Assembly (NCBI GenBank): GCA_964495555.1
Contig: CAZBWA010000031.1
Location: forward strand, 1-18,539
DNA length: 18,539 bases
Direction of reading: 5' to 3'
DNA from: VGCC01 sp964495555
GTDB taxonomy: Bacteria; Actinomycetota; Actinomycetes; S36-B12
In this document: piece by piece, positions 8,151 through 15,646 of the stretch
Numbering within the stretch: position 1 is the stretch's first letter
Layout: each line of letters opens with the position of its first letter
The notes under the pieces: model-generated
Database searches by the model: none
What the model was told of the DNA's origin: nothing
Seen by the model: the letters and a program-made list of their open reading frames with translations, nothing else
Position numbers and translations under genes: made by a program

Positions 8151-9046
8151 GCAGCCGCCTTCTGGCCGGTCCATCCATTCACGGGGCGCTCGAACCAGAC
8201 GTGCACCTGACCGGTGCCCACCGAGTTCTCGTACTCACTGTAGAGCTCGCCGGGTGCGACGACATCGCCTTCGCCGAGTGCGCCGATCATCATCAGGTAG
8301 TGGGCGAACCGCGCCTCGGGCTTGTACTTCAGGAACTCCGGCATGGTCTCGATCACGCGACGATGGTCCCCCTGTCCAAACCACTCGAGGCGCTCCAGGT
8401 CTGCGGCGTAGGCCTCGGGCGTGAAGATGTGCTTGGGATCGCTGGCTTCGTGATCGCGGATCTCGCGCAGGGGCCAGAAGGTGTGCGAGAGGGCGCCCGA
8501 GGCGAGGAGCAGCACCTTGCGGTCGCTCTGGGCGATCGCCTCCTTGATCGCACGCCCTGCTCGGAGGAAGTCCTCAGTGTCACCGGTCTGGCAGACGCTC
8601 ACGGAGATCCATCGCTTGTCGGGCAGTCCGCGTCCGAGGAAGTCCCACAGGTTGATGGTGGCGTAGAAGACCGGCAGGTAGGGGTCGTCGATCGCGGTCA
8701 TCCACGTTCCGGCACCGGGGCCTGCGGCGGCGATGGCATGTGCCAACTCCGGATCCCCGGGGTAGTCGTAGGGGATGCGGCACATACCCCGCGGCAACTC
8801 CTCGGACGTGAACAGACCCGCACGGCGATCCTGGGCGGTCACCACGAACTCGACCGTGGTCGCCCAATGGGAGTCGAGCACGACCACCGTGTCGTAGTCC
8901 AGAGTCTCGAACTTGTCCGCGCGCAGCTTCCGCAGCCCGGGAACGAGGGAGATCTCCTTGCCCTCGTTGAGTTCCTTCCGGATCGTCTCCGGCAGCATGA
9001 TGGTGGGAACGTGCGCCAGCAGCGCAGCTCCGACGACCTCGCCCAT
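8147..9046 (-). CDS. hpaD: LigB-family extradiol ring-cleavage dioxygenase, HpaD-like (3,4-dihydroxyphenylacetate 2,3-dioxygenase)
   Basis: This 299-residue non-heme Fe(II) enzyme should open a catecholic ring next to its hydroxyls using O2. It follows the enterobacterial HpaD pattern closely: AHVPTIMLPE at the N-terminus (His12), VVVLDSHW (His60), LFTSEELPRG, LLASGALSH (His188) and the C-terminal SVGTGQVHVWFE. The histidines are the expected iron ligands or acid/base residues. This is the type III (LigB) fold, not the vicinal-oxygen-chelate fold used by the Brevibacterium homoprotocatechuate enzyme. I chose ATG 9046 because an AAGGAG site lies just upstream and homology starts there. The open frame continues to 9265 only by reading across the upstream gene. 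It begins 2 bases after the aldehyde dehydrogenase stop. The exact catechol substrate is inferred, and an N-substituted or unusual side chain is possible. Confidence 0.85.
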   Translation of the reverse strand: MGEVVGAALLAHVPTIMLPETIRKELNEGKEISLVPGLRKLRADKFETLDYDTVVVLDSHWATTVEFVVTAQDRRAGLFTSEELPRGMCRIPYDYPGDPELAHAIAAAGPGAGTWMTAIDDPYLPVFYATINLWDFLGRGLPDKRWISVSVCQTGDTEDFLRAGRAIKEAIAQSDRKVLLLASGALSHTFWPLREIRDHEASDPKHIFTPEAYAADLERLEWFGQGDHRRVIETMPEFLKYKPEARFAHYLMMIGALGEGDVVAPGELYSEYENSVGTGQVHVWFERPVNGWTGQKAAA

Positions 9047-9048
9047 CG

Positions 9049-10512
9049 TTACTCCTTCCACCCGTTCGGTGCGTAGACGGTGTTCTTGACGTCGGCGTAG
9101 AAGTCGAAAGACCACAGGCCACCCTCGCGACCGATGCCGGACTTCTTGGATCCGCCGAAGGGTGCGGCGAGGTCGCGTACGAAGAAGCAGTTGACCCAGA
9201 TCGTCCCGGCGACGAGGTGCTGACAGAAGCGCTCGGCCCGTTCCCGGCTTCCGGTGACGACGCACGCGGCGAGGCCGAACTCGGTGCCATTCGCGAGTGC
9301 GAGCCCCTCGTCGTCGGTGCCGAACGTCTGCATGGTGAGCACCGGTCCGAACACTTCCTGCGTGAGGATCTCGCTGCCTGCGGGAGCATCGATGATCAAC
9401 GTCGGAGTGAAGTAGTGAGAGCCGATTGCCGTGTTGACTTCGCCGCCGTAGGCAACCGTGGCACCGGCTGCCTTCGCGCGATCGACGAATCCCTGGATGC
9501 GCGCGATGTGCTGTAGGTGGATGTTCGGGCCGATCTGCGTCGCCTCGTCGCGCGGATCACCCTGCCGGATCTGTGCGGCGCGTTCGGCGAAGCGCGCGGC
9601 GAAGGCATCGGCGATGCCTTCCTGAACGAGCAGGCGCGTCCCGGCGAGACACACCTGGCCGGCGTTGTCGTACTGCTCGATCGCGAGATCCACGGCGAGG
9701 TCGAGATCCGCGTCGTCGAGGATCACCGTCGGGCTCTTGCCCCCGAGCTCGAAGGAGCAGGGGATCAGGTTCTCCGCTGCGTTGCGGGCGATGACCTTGG
9801 CCGTCGGGACTGATCCGGTGAAGCAGATGCGTGCGACGTCGGGATTGAGCGTGAGCGGAGCGCCAGCCTCGGGGCCGAAGCCCTGCACGACGTTGAAGAC
9901 GCCGGCGGGAAGCCCGGCCTCGTGCGCGAGGTCGGCGAAGTACGACGCGGTCAGAGGTGCCCACTCCGGTGGCTTGAGCACGACGGTGTCGCCCGAGGCG
10001 AGCGCGGGCCCGATGCGCCACGTGGCGAGCATGAGGGGCGCGTTCCACGGGGTGATGATCACGGTGGGTCCGGAGGGATCCCAGGACACGTGGTTCTCGT
10101 GTCCCCGCGTCTCCCACACCGGGTGGCGCAGATCGTTCATGGCGTAATCGGCGAAGAAGCGGATGTTCATCACCACGCGTGGCATCACACCGCGCAGATG
10201 GGAGCGCAGCAGGGAGCCGTTGTCCAAGGTCTCGATGTTCGCCAGTTGCTCGATATGCGCCTCGACGTTGTCGGCGACCGCGTGCAGGATCGCGCCGCGC
10301 TCCCGTGCACTCAGGCGCGCCCACGCGGGGAACGCCGCTGTCGCAGCCGCCACGGCGGCGTCGGCCTCCGCCTGTCCTCCCCGGCTGATCTCCCCGAGCA
10401 CAGCGCCGTCCACCGGGGACACGTCGGTGAAGGTCTCTGCGGAGGCCACGCGGCGCCCACCGATCCAGTGGCGGGTATCGACCTCGACCCCGGCGACCGT
10501 GATGGTGTTCAT
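9049..10512 (-). CDS. hpaE: Aldehyde dehydrogenase, HpaE-like (5-carboxymethyl-2-hydroxymuconate semialdehyde dehydrogenase candidate)
   Basis: This 487-residue NAD(P)+-dependent dehydrogenase has a complete active site. PWNAPL carries oxyanion Asn157. LKPPEWAP carries cofactor Lys180. CFTGSVPTAK is the nucleotide loop. FELGGKSP has general-base Glu255, and NAGQVCLAGTRL has the nucleophile Cys288. EVFGPVL and FGGSKKSGIGREGG follow as usual. Its position directly before the ring-cleavage dioxygenase suggests that it oxidises the ring-opened semialdehyde to a diacid, as HpaE does. The sequence alone would also fit betaine- or hydroxymuconic-semialdehyde-type relatives. I chose ATG 10512 (MNTITVAG) because a GAGGG site stands at a suitable distance, and the Met four codons upstream lacks one. 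It is the first enzyme gene after marR and has its own promoter in the 73-base gap. Confidence 0.82.
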   Translation of the reverse strand: MNTITVAGVEVDTRHWIGGRRVASAETFTDVSPVDGAVLGEISRGGQAEADAAVAAATAAFPAWARLSARERGAILHAVADNVEAHIEQLANIETLDNGSLLRSHLRGVMPRVVMNIRFFADYAMNDLRHPVWETRGHENHVSWDPSGPTVIITPWNAPLMLATWRIGPALASGDTVVLKPPEWAPLTASYFADLAHEAGLPAGVFNVVQGFGPEAGAPLTLNPDVARICFTGSVPTAKVIARNAAENLIPCSFELGGKSPTVILDDADLDLAVDLAIEQYDNAGQVCLAGTRLLVQEGIADAFAARFAERAAQIRQGDPRDEATQIGPNIHLQHIARIQGFVDRAKAAGATVAYGGEVNTAIGSHYFTPTLIIDAPAGSEILTQEVFGPVLTMQTFGTDDEGLALANGTEFGLAACVVTGSRERAERFCQHLVAGTIWVNCFFVRDLAAPFGGSKKSGIGREGGLWSFDFYADVKNTVYAPNGWKE

Positions 10513-10537
10513 GCCTGCCCTCATACGTGGTGGGAAA

Positions 10538-10555
10538 CCGTTCGGACCCTAACGG
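10538..10555. promoter_or_regulatory. Operator-like palindrome, copy 1 (before the hpaE-like gene)
   Basis: CCGTTCGGACCCTAACGG is an 18-bp imperfect palindrome with 7 of 9 complementary pairs. It abuts the -10 box of the minus-strand promoter described separately and covers the expected start of transcription, the classic place for a repressor. It matches the copy at 16464-16481 at 15 of 18 bases on the same strand. The bound protein is unknown; the neighbouring MarR and the TetR at 16517 are candidates. Confidence 0.72.
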
Positions 10556-10585
10556 ATTATCGAGCCCCCGTCATCCCCTTGGCAA
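10556..10585 (-). promoter_or_regulatory. Sigma70-type promoter of the catabolic operon
   Basis: On the minus strand, TTGCCA (10585-10580, -35) and GATAAT (10561-10556, -10) are separated by 18 bases. Each differs from consensus at one position. Transcription would start near 10549 and read into the hpaE-like gene at 10512. The promoter lies just beyond the marR stop codon, so the enzyme genes can be expressed apart from marR. Confidence 0.7.
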
Positions 10586-11113
10586 CTAGGCCCGGCGCCG
10601 CCCGGGGCGGACCTCCTCCTCCTGCTCGACGGCGCGGATCAGATCGCGCAGGACCTGGGCGGCCTGCTTCTTGCGGGCTCGGTCCAGGTGCCGGGAGACG
10701 TGGCGCTCCTCGGCGTTGAACTCGGGGAAGAGCCGCTTCATGAGACGACGGCCGGCAGGGGTCAGGTGGACCAGGACCAGTCGGCCGTCGGCCTTGTCCC
10801 GGCTGCGGGTCACCAGCCCGCGGCCCTCGAGGGTGGTGAGGACCCCGCTCAGGGTGGCCTTCGAGAAGCCGGCCTCGGCGGCGATCTCCCGGGTTTCGAT
10901 GGGCTCCCAGATCCAGGTGACCCAGAGCACGACGAAGGCGGTCCAGGTGAGGTCGGCCTTAGACAGGACGGTGCGCTCGAGGTGGTTGCGGACCGCGTTC
11001 GCCGCCCGGAACAGGTTGGAGGCCACCGCCATCGCGTCGAAGTCGAGATCCATGCTCCCGAGGCGGGCGGCGACGGCCGACTCTGTCTCGCTCAACGTGT
11101 GCTGGCCGGCCAT
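10586..11113 (-). CDS. MarR-family transcriptional regulator
   Basis: This 175-residue dimeric regulator has a winged helix-turn-helix at about residues 55-120. TREIAAEAGFSKATLSGVLTTLEGRGLVTR forms the HTH, and the wing is DKADGRLVLVHLT, matching the D-x-R-x-x-x-(V/L)-x-L-T pattern of MarR proteins. Such proteins often repress aromatic catabolism genes and are released by phenolic ligands. ATG 11113 is preceded by GAGGTGG, and the open frame upstream to 11146 adds 11 codons without support. It stands divergent to the P450 and in front of the hpaE-like operon, so it probably controls both and itself. The C-terminus is a charged EEEVRPGRRRA tail. The ligand cannot be read from sequence. Confidence 0.9.
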   Translation of the reverse strand: MAGQHTLSETESAVAARLGSMDLDFDAMAVASNLFRAANAVRNHLERTVLSKADLTWTAFVVLWVTWIWEPIETREIAAEAGFSKATLSGVLTTLEGRGLVTRSRDKADGRLVLVHLTPAGRRLMKRLFPEFNAEERHVSRHLDRARKKQAAQVLRDLIRAVEQEEEVRPGRRRA

Positions 11114-11194
11114 GTCCACCTCGCTCTCGACCCTGGGCGCCCTCACCGTAGCCCAGATCGGCGAAGTGCTTGCCTGGAACGTTCGGATGCATAA

Positions 11195-11212
11195 TGATTT
11201 GGACCCGAACGA
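11195..11212. promoter_or_regulatory. Operator-like palindrome, copy 2, in the marR/P450 divergent promoter region
   Basis: TGATTTGGACCCGAACGA shares the right half (CCCGAACG) of the operator family and keeps the 2-base centre, but its left half is degenerate (5 of 9 pairs). An exact second half-site, CGTTCGG, lies at 11180-11186, inverted relative to CCGAACG at 11205-11211. A -10-like CATAAT (11190-11195) for the P450 sits between the two half-sites. No convincing -35 is visible. The rest of the 117-base gap holds the ribosome sites for both genes. Confidence 0.5.
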
Positions 11213-11230
11213 CTTCCGGGAGGTGGACCC

Positions 11231-12475
11231 ATGGCCACGACGACTGCGATCTCCTTGGCCGATCTCGATCTATTCGCCCACGGTGCTCCGTGGGGCGTCT
11301 TCGACGAGTTGCGTGCCAACGATCCGGTCTCGTGGAATGAGGAGGATGCACCGAATCGCGGTTTCTGGGCGGTGACCCGCTACCAGGACATCGTCGAAGT
11401 CCTGCGCGACACCGAGACCTTCTCGAGCGAGGTGGGGGCGGTCAACCTCGAGGAACTCGATGAGAGTCAGATCGAGATCCGCAAGTCCATGCTGGAGACC
11501 GATGGCGCACGGCACCGCGCTCTGCGCAAGTTGCTGCAGCACCAGTTCACACCGCGCTCCCTCGCGGTCTACGAGTCGTTCCTGCGGGCCATCACGGCGA
11601 ACACCCTCGATACCGCTTTGGCCAAGGGATCCTTCGACTACGTCGACGACGTCGCGGCGGACTTCCCGATTCGAGTCCTCGCTCGACTCTTCGACGTCCC
11701 CGAGGATGACGCGGACAAGTTGATCGCCTGGGGTAATCGAATGGTCGGCAACACCGATCCGGAGAGCGCGGATGTGCTCGCCAGTGATCCGGAAAGCGAG
11801 AAGTACCGCGATCTTCCCTTCCGCTCGCCGGCAGCCCTCGAGGTGTTCGAGTACGGCTTCGACCTCGCGAACAAGCGCCGGGGCGGCGACGGAGTCGATC
11901 TCATCTCACAGTTGGTGAATCAGACTCCGATGGATGGCAAGCCCCTGGATGATCGCGACTTCCGCAACTACTTCCTGCTGCTCGTGGTCGCGGGCAACGA
12001 GACCACCCGTCACACGATCTCCCACACCATGAACCACCTGATGCGCAATCCCGACCAGATGGCGATCCTGCGCGAGGACCCCTCGAAGATCGTGTGGGCG
12101 GTCGAGGAGTTCCTGCGCATGGCCAGCCCGGTGTACCACTTCCGCCGCACGGCCACGCGCGACGTCACCCTCGGTGGGCGCGACATCAAGGCGGGGGACA
12201 AGGTCGTGGTGTGGTTCGCCTCCGGGAACCGGGATCCGGAGGTGTTCGACGACCCGTACCGCTTCGACGTTCAGCGCCGCCCCAACGAGCACATGTCCTT
12301 CGGGCGTGGCGGTCCGCACATGTGCCTGGGTAACTCACTCGCGCGTCTCGAGATCCAGATCATGTACGAGGACCTGCTGTCCCGTGACGTGGAGCTCGTG
12401 CCGAACGGGGAGATCGACTACCTGCGCTCGAACTTCGTGCATGGGATCAAGCGTTTCCCCGTCAGGGTCAGGTAG
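11231..12475 (+). CDS. Cytochrome P450 monooxygenase
   Basis: This 414-residue soluble class I P450 should insert one oxygen atom into an organic substrate using electrons from a ferredoxin. The I-helix oxygen-activation motif is AGNETT (254-259). The K-helix E-x-x-R is E293-FLR296. The heme loop FGRGGPHMC ends in the proximal thiolate Cys365, followed by LGNSLARLE. The end (SNFVHGIKRFPV) and NEHMSFGRGGPH resemble the CYP124/125/142 group, which acts on sterols and branched lipids, but that does not fix the substrate. ATG 11231 has a GGGAGGTGG site. It is divergent from marR. The ferredoxin and reductase at 5844-7225 are in the opposite operon under what looks like the same operator type. Its stop overlaps the end of the convergent amidotransferase gene by 8 bases. 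Confidence 0.93.
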   Translation: MATTTAISLADLDLFAHGAPWGVFDELRANDPVSWNEEDAPNRGFWAVTRYQDIVEVLRDTETFSSEVGAVNLEELDESQIEIRKSMLETDGARHRALRKLLQHQFTPRSLAVYESFLRAITANTLDTALAKGSFDYVDDVAADFPIRVLARLFDVPEDDADKLIAWGNRMVGNTDPESADVLASDPESEKYRDLPFRSPAALEVFEYGFDLANKRRGGDGVDLISQLVNQTPMDGKPLDDRDFRNYFLLLVVAGNETTRHTISHTMNHLMRNPDQMAILREDPSKIVWAVEEFLRMASPVYHFRRTATRDVTLGGRDIKAGDKVVVWFASGNRDPEVFDDPYRFDVQRRPNEHMSFGRGGPHMCLGNSLARLEIQIMYEDLLSRDVELVPNGEIDYLRSNFVHGIKRFPVRVR

Positions 12476-13184
12476 TCGCCACCTTCGTCAGGAATCCATC
12501 GACCAAGGCTTGGGCCCGGGCGCGCGCAGCCGGCTCCTCCGCGTAGGTCATGGCGAGCATCACGTCGGGGTCCTGACCGTCCGCGGCGATGTGTTTGAGC
12601 GCATCGTCGGGCGACGTGCCCCAGGCGCGCAGCGTGTCCCCGGTGACCTCGGGGTGGAACTGCAGCGCCAGATTGCGGCGCAGGACGAAGGCCTGCGATG
12701 CGCGCGTGTTGCGGGCGATCTCCCGCGCACCCGTCGGCACGGTCCACCGGTCGTAGTGGAACTGGAACCACGGACCGGGGCCCACGATCTCCGGCTCGTC
12801 GGACATGATCACGGTCCACCCGATCTCGTTGGCCCCCTGCGGCGCAGGTGCCACGGTCCCGCCATGGGCCCGCGCCAGGATCTGGCCGCCGAAGCAGATG
12901 CCGAACACGGGGACGCCGATGCGATCCGCGGATCGCAGCCACTCCAACTCCGGGAGCAGCCAATTCCCGATGGTGGCGTCGTCCCAGGCTCCCCAGGGGG
13001 AACCCATGGGGACGAGGACGTCGTAGTCGGCGGGATCCGGGAACGTGAAGTCCACGTTGGGCGTCGTGTAGCGCTCACCGGGGACCACGAGGGACTCGAC
13101 GATGTCGTAGCCCCGGGCGGCGAAGGCGTCGCCGATCATCCCCGGGGGGCTGACGTGATCGTGCTGGACGAACAGAGCCCGCAT
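12468..13184 (-). CDS. Class I glutamine amidotransferase / gamma-glutamyl hydrolase-like protein
   Basis: This 238-residue protein has the catalytic triad of class I glutamine amidotransferases: Cys97 in the nucleophile elbow GICFGGQ, and His177 with Glu179 in LQFHPEVT. MGSPWGAWDD (60-69) supplies the oxyanion-side strand. It stands alone without a synthetase domain, as do stand-alone hydrolases such as PuuD or the AtdA2-type proteins of aniline clusters. The gene is divergent from a glutamine-synthetase-like ligase 104 bases away, so I infer that it hydrolyses a gamma-glutamyl amide made by that ligase. A GMP-synthase-like annotation would also fit the sequence. ATG 13184 is preceded by GGGAGG. 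A GTG one codon upstream is a possible alternative. The stop lies inside the last codons of the convergent P450. Confidence 0.88.
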   Translation of the reverse strand: MRALFVQHDHVSPPGMIGDAFAARGYDIVESLVVPGERYTTPNVDFTFPDPADYDVLVPMGSPWGAWDDATIGNWLLPELEWLRSADRIGVPVFGICFGGQILARAHGGTVAPAPQGANEIGWTVIMSDEPEIVGPGPWFQFHYDRWTVPTGAREIARNTRASQAFVLRRNLALQFHPEVTGDTLRAWGTSPDDALKHIAADGQDPDVMLAMTYAEEPAARARAQALVDGFLTKVATT

Positions 13185-13254
13185 CACGCACCTCCCTTGT
13201 CCAAATGCCCCGAAGGGGTCCACGCTAGGGGATCCGGGATCTAGGATCCATGGA

Positions 13255-13272
13255 TCGTTGGTACCCGAACGA
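13255..13272. promoter_or_regulatory. Operator-like palindrome, copy 3 (before the first ligase gene)
   Basis: TCGTTGGTACCCGAACGA has 7 of 9 complementary pairs, with intact outer arms TCGTT/AACGA. It shares the centre and right half with the other copies. It lies in the 104-base gap between the divergent amidotransferase and ligase, 17 bases before the ligase ATG. A -10-like TAGGAT at 13242-13247 would start transcription inside it. The same gap carries a small CCCC-GAA-GGGG hairpin (13208-13218). Confidence 0.55.
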
Positions 13273-13288
13273 TATTGGAGGAGACGTC

Positions 13289-14638
13289 ATGACGGTGGAC
13301 CTGGCCGAACTGCGGCAGGAACTCCAGGACCGCGGGATCGACGTCCTGCGGCTGATCTACCCGGACGTGCTGGGGATCACCCGATCGAAGGACCTCCTCG
13401 TGTCCCAACTGGAGCGGTCCGCCGCGCACGGCCCCGCCTTCTGTCAGGGCGTCTGGGTCACGAACACCCGCGGTGGCGTTCTCGACGGTCATGGCAGCAT
13501 CTCCGACGGTCTCCCCGATCTCGTCTCGCGGCTCGACGCGTCGACCATCCGCACCGTCCCGTGGGAGCCGGGCCTGGCCTACGTGATCGCCGACGCCTTC
13601 GAACCGAACGGCGATCCGAGTCCCATCGCCCCGCGATCGGTCCTGGCCCGCGTGCTCGATCGCTACGAGACCCTCGGACTCGTCCCCGTCACCGGGCCGG
13701 AGCTGGAGTTCTACATCGCCCACCGACCGGACGGCTCGTGGACGCGCGTCCTGAACAAGACCGGACGCGTCTACACGACGGGTGCCATGGTCGATCCCGA
13801 CGGCGTCTTCCTGGAGATGCTGCGCATGGTGGACCGGCTCGAGATCGGCGCCTTCGCCGGGAACCACGAGTTCTCGCCGTCCCAGTACGAGATCAACCTC
13901 TGGCATTCCGATGCGCTGGATGCGGCCGACCGCACCTTCCTGTTCAAGACGAGTGTGAAGGACATCGCGGCGGCGCAGGGCCTGCTGGCGACGTTCATGG
14001 GTAAGCCGTGGAACGACGAGGGTGGCAGTGGTTTCCATCTGCACTTCTCGGTGACCGATGACGATGACCTCAATCGGATGCATACCGAGGAGGGTGAACT
14101 CAGCGAGATCGCGCTCGCGATGATCGCCGGCATCATCGAGCACTCGGCGGCCCTATCGGCGCTCACGAATCCGACGATCAACGCGTTCAAGCGCTTGGGA
14201 CCGGACACATTGGCGCCCTATCGCGCCAACTGGGGCTACGACAACCGCAGCGCGATGATCCGCATCCCACCGGAGCGCGGTCAGGGGACGCGCCTTGAAC
14301 TGCGCATCGGCGACGGTGCGGCGAATCCCTACGTCATCGCAGCGGCGGTCCTGGCTGCCGCCCTCGATGGCATCGAGCGCAGCCTCACCCCGCCACCCGC
14401 GCAAGCAGGCTGGACCTACGAGGACGAGTCCGCGCCGGTATTGCCGATGACCTTGCAGGACGCCCTCGACGCCCTGGCTGCGGACACGCAACTTGCGGAC
14501 ATGCTCGGTGCAACCTTCGTCAGCACCTTCGTCACGCTGAAGAAGGACGAACTCGAGCGCTACACGGCCGAGGTCGAGGATGCCGCGACGCGCGACGTCA
14601 CGCAGTGGGAGATCGACGAGTACATCGAGGACTACTGA
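13289..14638 (+). CDS. Glutamine-synthetase-like gamma-glutamylamide ligase (first copy)
   Basis: This 449-residue ATP-dependent ligase has the glutamine synthetase fold. Metal and substrate residues are in order: GPELEFY (E138/E140), GNHEFSPSQYEINL (E194, E201), GSGFHLHF (H250), NPTINAFKRLGP, YDNRSAMIRIP (R320) and RLELRIGDGAANPY (R335, E337, R339). PSQ replaces the usual PGQ, and the Tyr-containing adenylylation loop of housekeeping GlnA is not evident. The context is a single catabolic gene divergent from a stand-alone amidotransferase, with no nitrogen-regulation genes nearby. It therefore more likely joins glutamate to an amine (as PuuA, IpuC or aniline-cluster AtdA1 do) than makes glutamine. 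I chose ATG 13289 for its GGAGGAG site; an in-frame ATG at 13250 lies upstream of the operator. The amine substrate is unknown. Confidence 0.88.
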   Translation: MTVDLAELRQELQDRGIDVLRLIYPDVLGITRSKDLLVSQLERSAAHGPAFCQGVWVTNTRGGVLDGHGSISDGLPDLVSRLDASTIRTVPWEPGLAYVIADAFEPNGDPSPIAPRSVLARVLDRYETLGLVPVTGPELEFYIAHRPDGSWTRVLNKTGRVYTTGAMVDPDGVFLEMLRMVDRLEIGAFAGNHEFSPSQYEINLWHSDALDAADRTFLFKTSVKDIAAAQGLLATFMGKPWNDEGGSGFHLHFSVTDDDDLNRMHTEEGELSEIALAMIAGIIEHSAALSALTNPTINAFKRLGPDTLAPYRANWGYDNRSAMIRIPPERGQGTRLELRIGDGAANPYVIAAAVLAAALDGIERSLTPPPAQAGWTYEDESAPVLPMTLQDALDALAADTQLADMLGATFVSTFVTLKKDELERYTAEVEDAATRDVTQWEIDEYIEDY

Positions 14639-14696
14639 TCCCGCTTCCCATTTCCCCGTCTTCACGCAGATGTCCGGGGCCGTGCACCCGGGTAGT

Positions 14697-15632
14697 TCAG
14701 CTCGTGAGCCGATCGACACGTTCGACCACCTCGCGACAGAACGCGGCGTGCTGCCGCGGGTCATCGATGAAGATGCTCGGCTTGATGCAGAACGTCGTGA
14801 AGCCCATCGCCATCTGACGCGGGATCTCCTCCAGTGCCTCCGGGAGTGGCGCCACGGAATCGTCATCCGGGAATGTGACGCGCGTGCCGCCGACGAGCTC
14901 GAACTCCTCCCAACTGCGTCCGAGTTCGGCGAGGCTCGATTTGAGCAGCGTGACGTCCTCCTCGTGCACCCGTCCCACGGGATGGAACCCCGATCCGTAG
15001 CGGGCCAGCCGCTCGATGATCTTCGGATGCACCCGCTCGCCGCCGAACCACATCGCCGGTCCCTGCGGCCTGGTCGGTTTCGGCTCGAGATAGACATCGT
15101 CGAAGGAGAAGAACTCACCGCGATACGAGACGGGTGAGGCTGCCCACACCCGGGACCAGATGTCGAGTTCCTCGTCGAGGATCCGACCGCGTGCCCCGAA
15201 GTCGACGCCCAGCGCCGCGTACTCGTCGCGATGCCAGCTCACCGTCGGCTGGATGACGAGCCGCCCCTCGGACATCAGGTCGAGCGCTGCGAGATCGTGC
15301 GCGAGGACGAGAGGATGGCGCAGCGGGGCGATGAGCGCGATGGCACCGAGTCGGATGCGCGTCGTCGCGGCCGCGATGGCACTCAGCAGCACGAGGTTGG
15401 AGGGCCACGGAGTGGCGGGATCCTGATTGCCGGGCATGGCGTAGTCCCGCGGATTCGCCATGCGACCCTCGCTCCCGGCACTCGGTCCCAGGAGGACGTG
15501 GTCGCTGACCATGACCATGTCGAAGCCGGCGTCCTCGGCTTCCTGCGCCATGCGCACGATCCCTCGCAGATCACGCGGATCGAGCATGGTGTGGTTCTCC
15601 GTGAGGACGCTCACCATGCGTGGCGGGGTCAT
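14697..15632 (-). CDS. LLM-class (luciferase-like, probably F420-dependent) oxidoreductase
   Basis: This 311-residue TIM-barrel oxidoreductase has the early helix RGIVRMAQEAEDAGFDMVMVSDHVLL. ATTRIRLGAIALIAPLRHPLVLAHDLAALDLMSEGRL is split over the central strands, with the late WFGGERVHPKIIERLARYGSGFHPVG. The SDHVLL, RIRLG and RHP-LAHDLAALD elements are standard for the superfamily and fit its F420-using actinobacterial branch. FMN cannot be excluded. It starts 14 bases after the acetoacetate-decarboxylase-family gene, so the two form an operon. ATG 15632 and ATG 15617 are both possible starts and neither has a good ribosome site. I used the upstream one. The frame stays open to 16532 only as a shadow of the neighbouring gene. 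The 58-base gap to the convergent ligase shows no strong terminator. Substrate unknown. Confidence 0.88.
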   Translation of the reverse strand: MTPPRMVSVLTENHTMLDPRDLRGIVRMAQEAEDAGFDMVMVSDHVLLGPSAGSEGRMANPRDYAMPGNQDPATPWPSNLVLLSAIAAATTRIRLGAIALIAPLRHPLVLAHDLAALDLMSEGRLVIQPTVSWHRDEYAALGVDFGARGRILDEELDIWSRVWAASPVSYRGEFFSFDDVYLEPKPTRPQGPAMWFGGERVHPKIIERLARYGSGFHPVGRVHEEDVTLLKSSLAELGRSWEEFELVGGTRVTFPDDDSVAPLPEALEEIPRQMAMGFTTFCIKPSIFIDDPRQHAAFCREVVERVDRLTS

Positions 15633-15646
15633 GGACGGTGGCGGTG

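Noticed and set aside
9064..13612. Further CCGAACGG words as additional operators (near 9064, 12404 and 13605)
   Set aside because: All three fall inside coding DNA at Pro-Asn-Gly codons and lack the complementary half-site, so they are best explained by codon content.
14639..14696. Possible terminator between the first ligase and the LLM gene
   Set aside because: Only a 5-bp CCGGG/CCCGG stem can be drawn and there is no U-tract; too weak to list.
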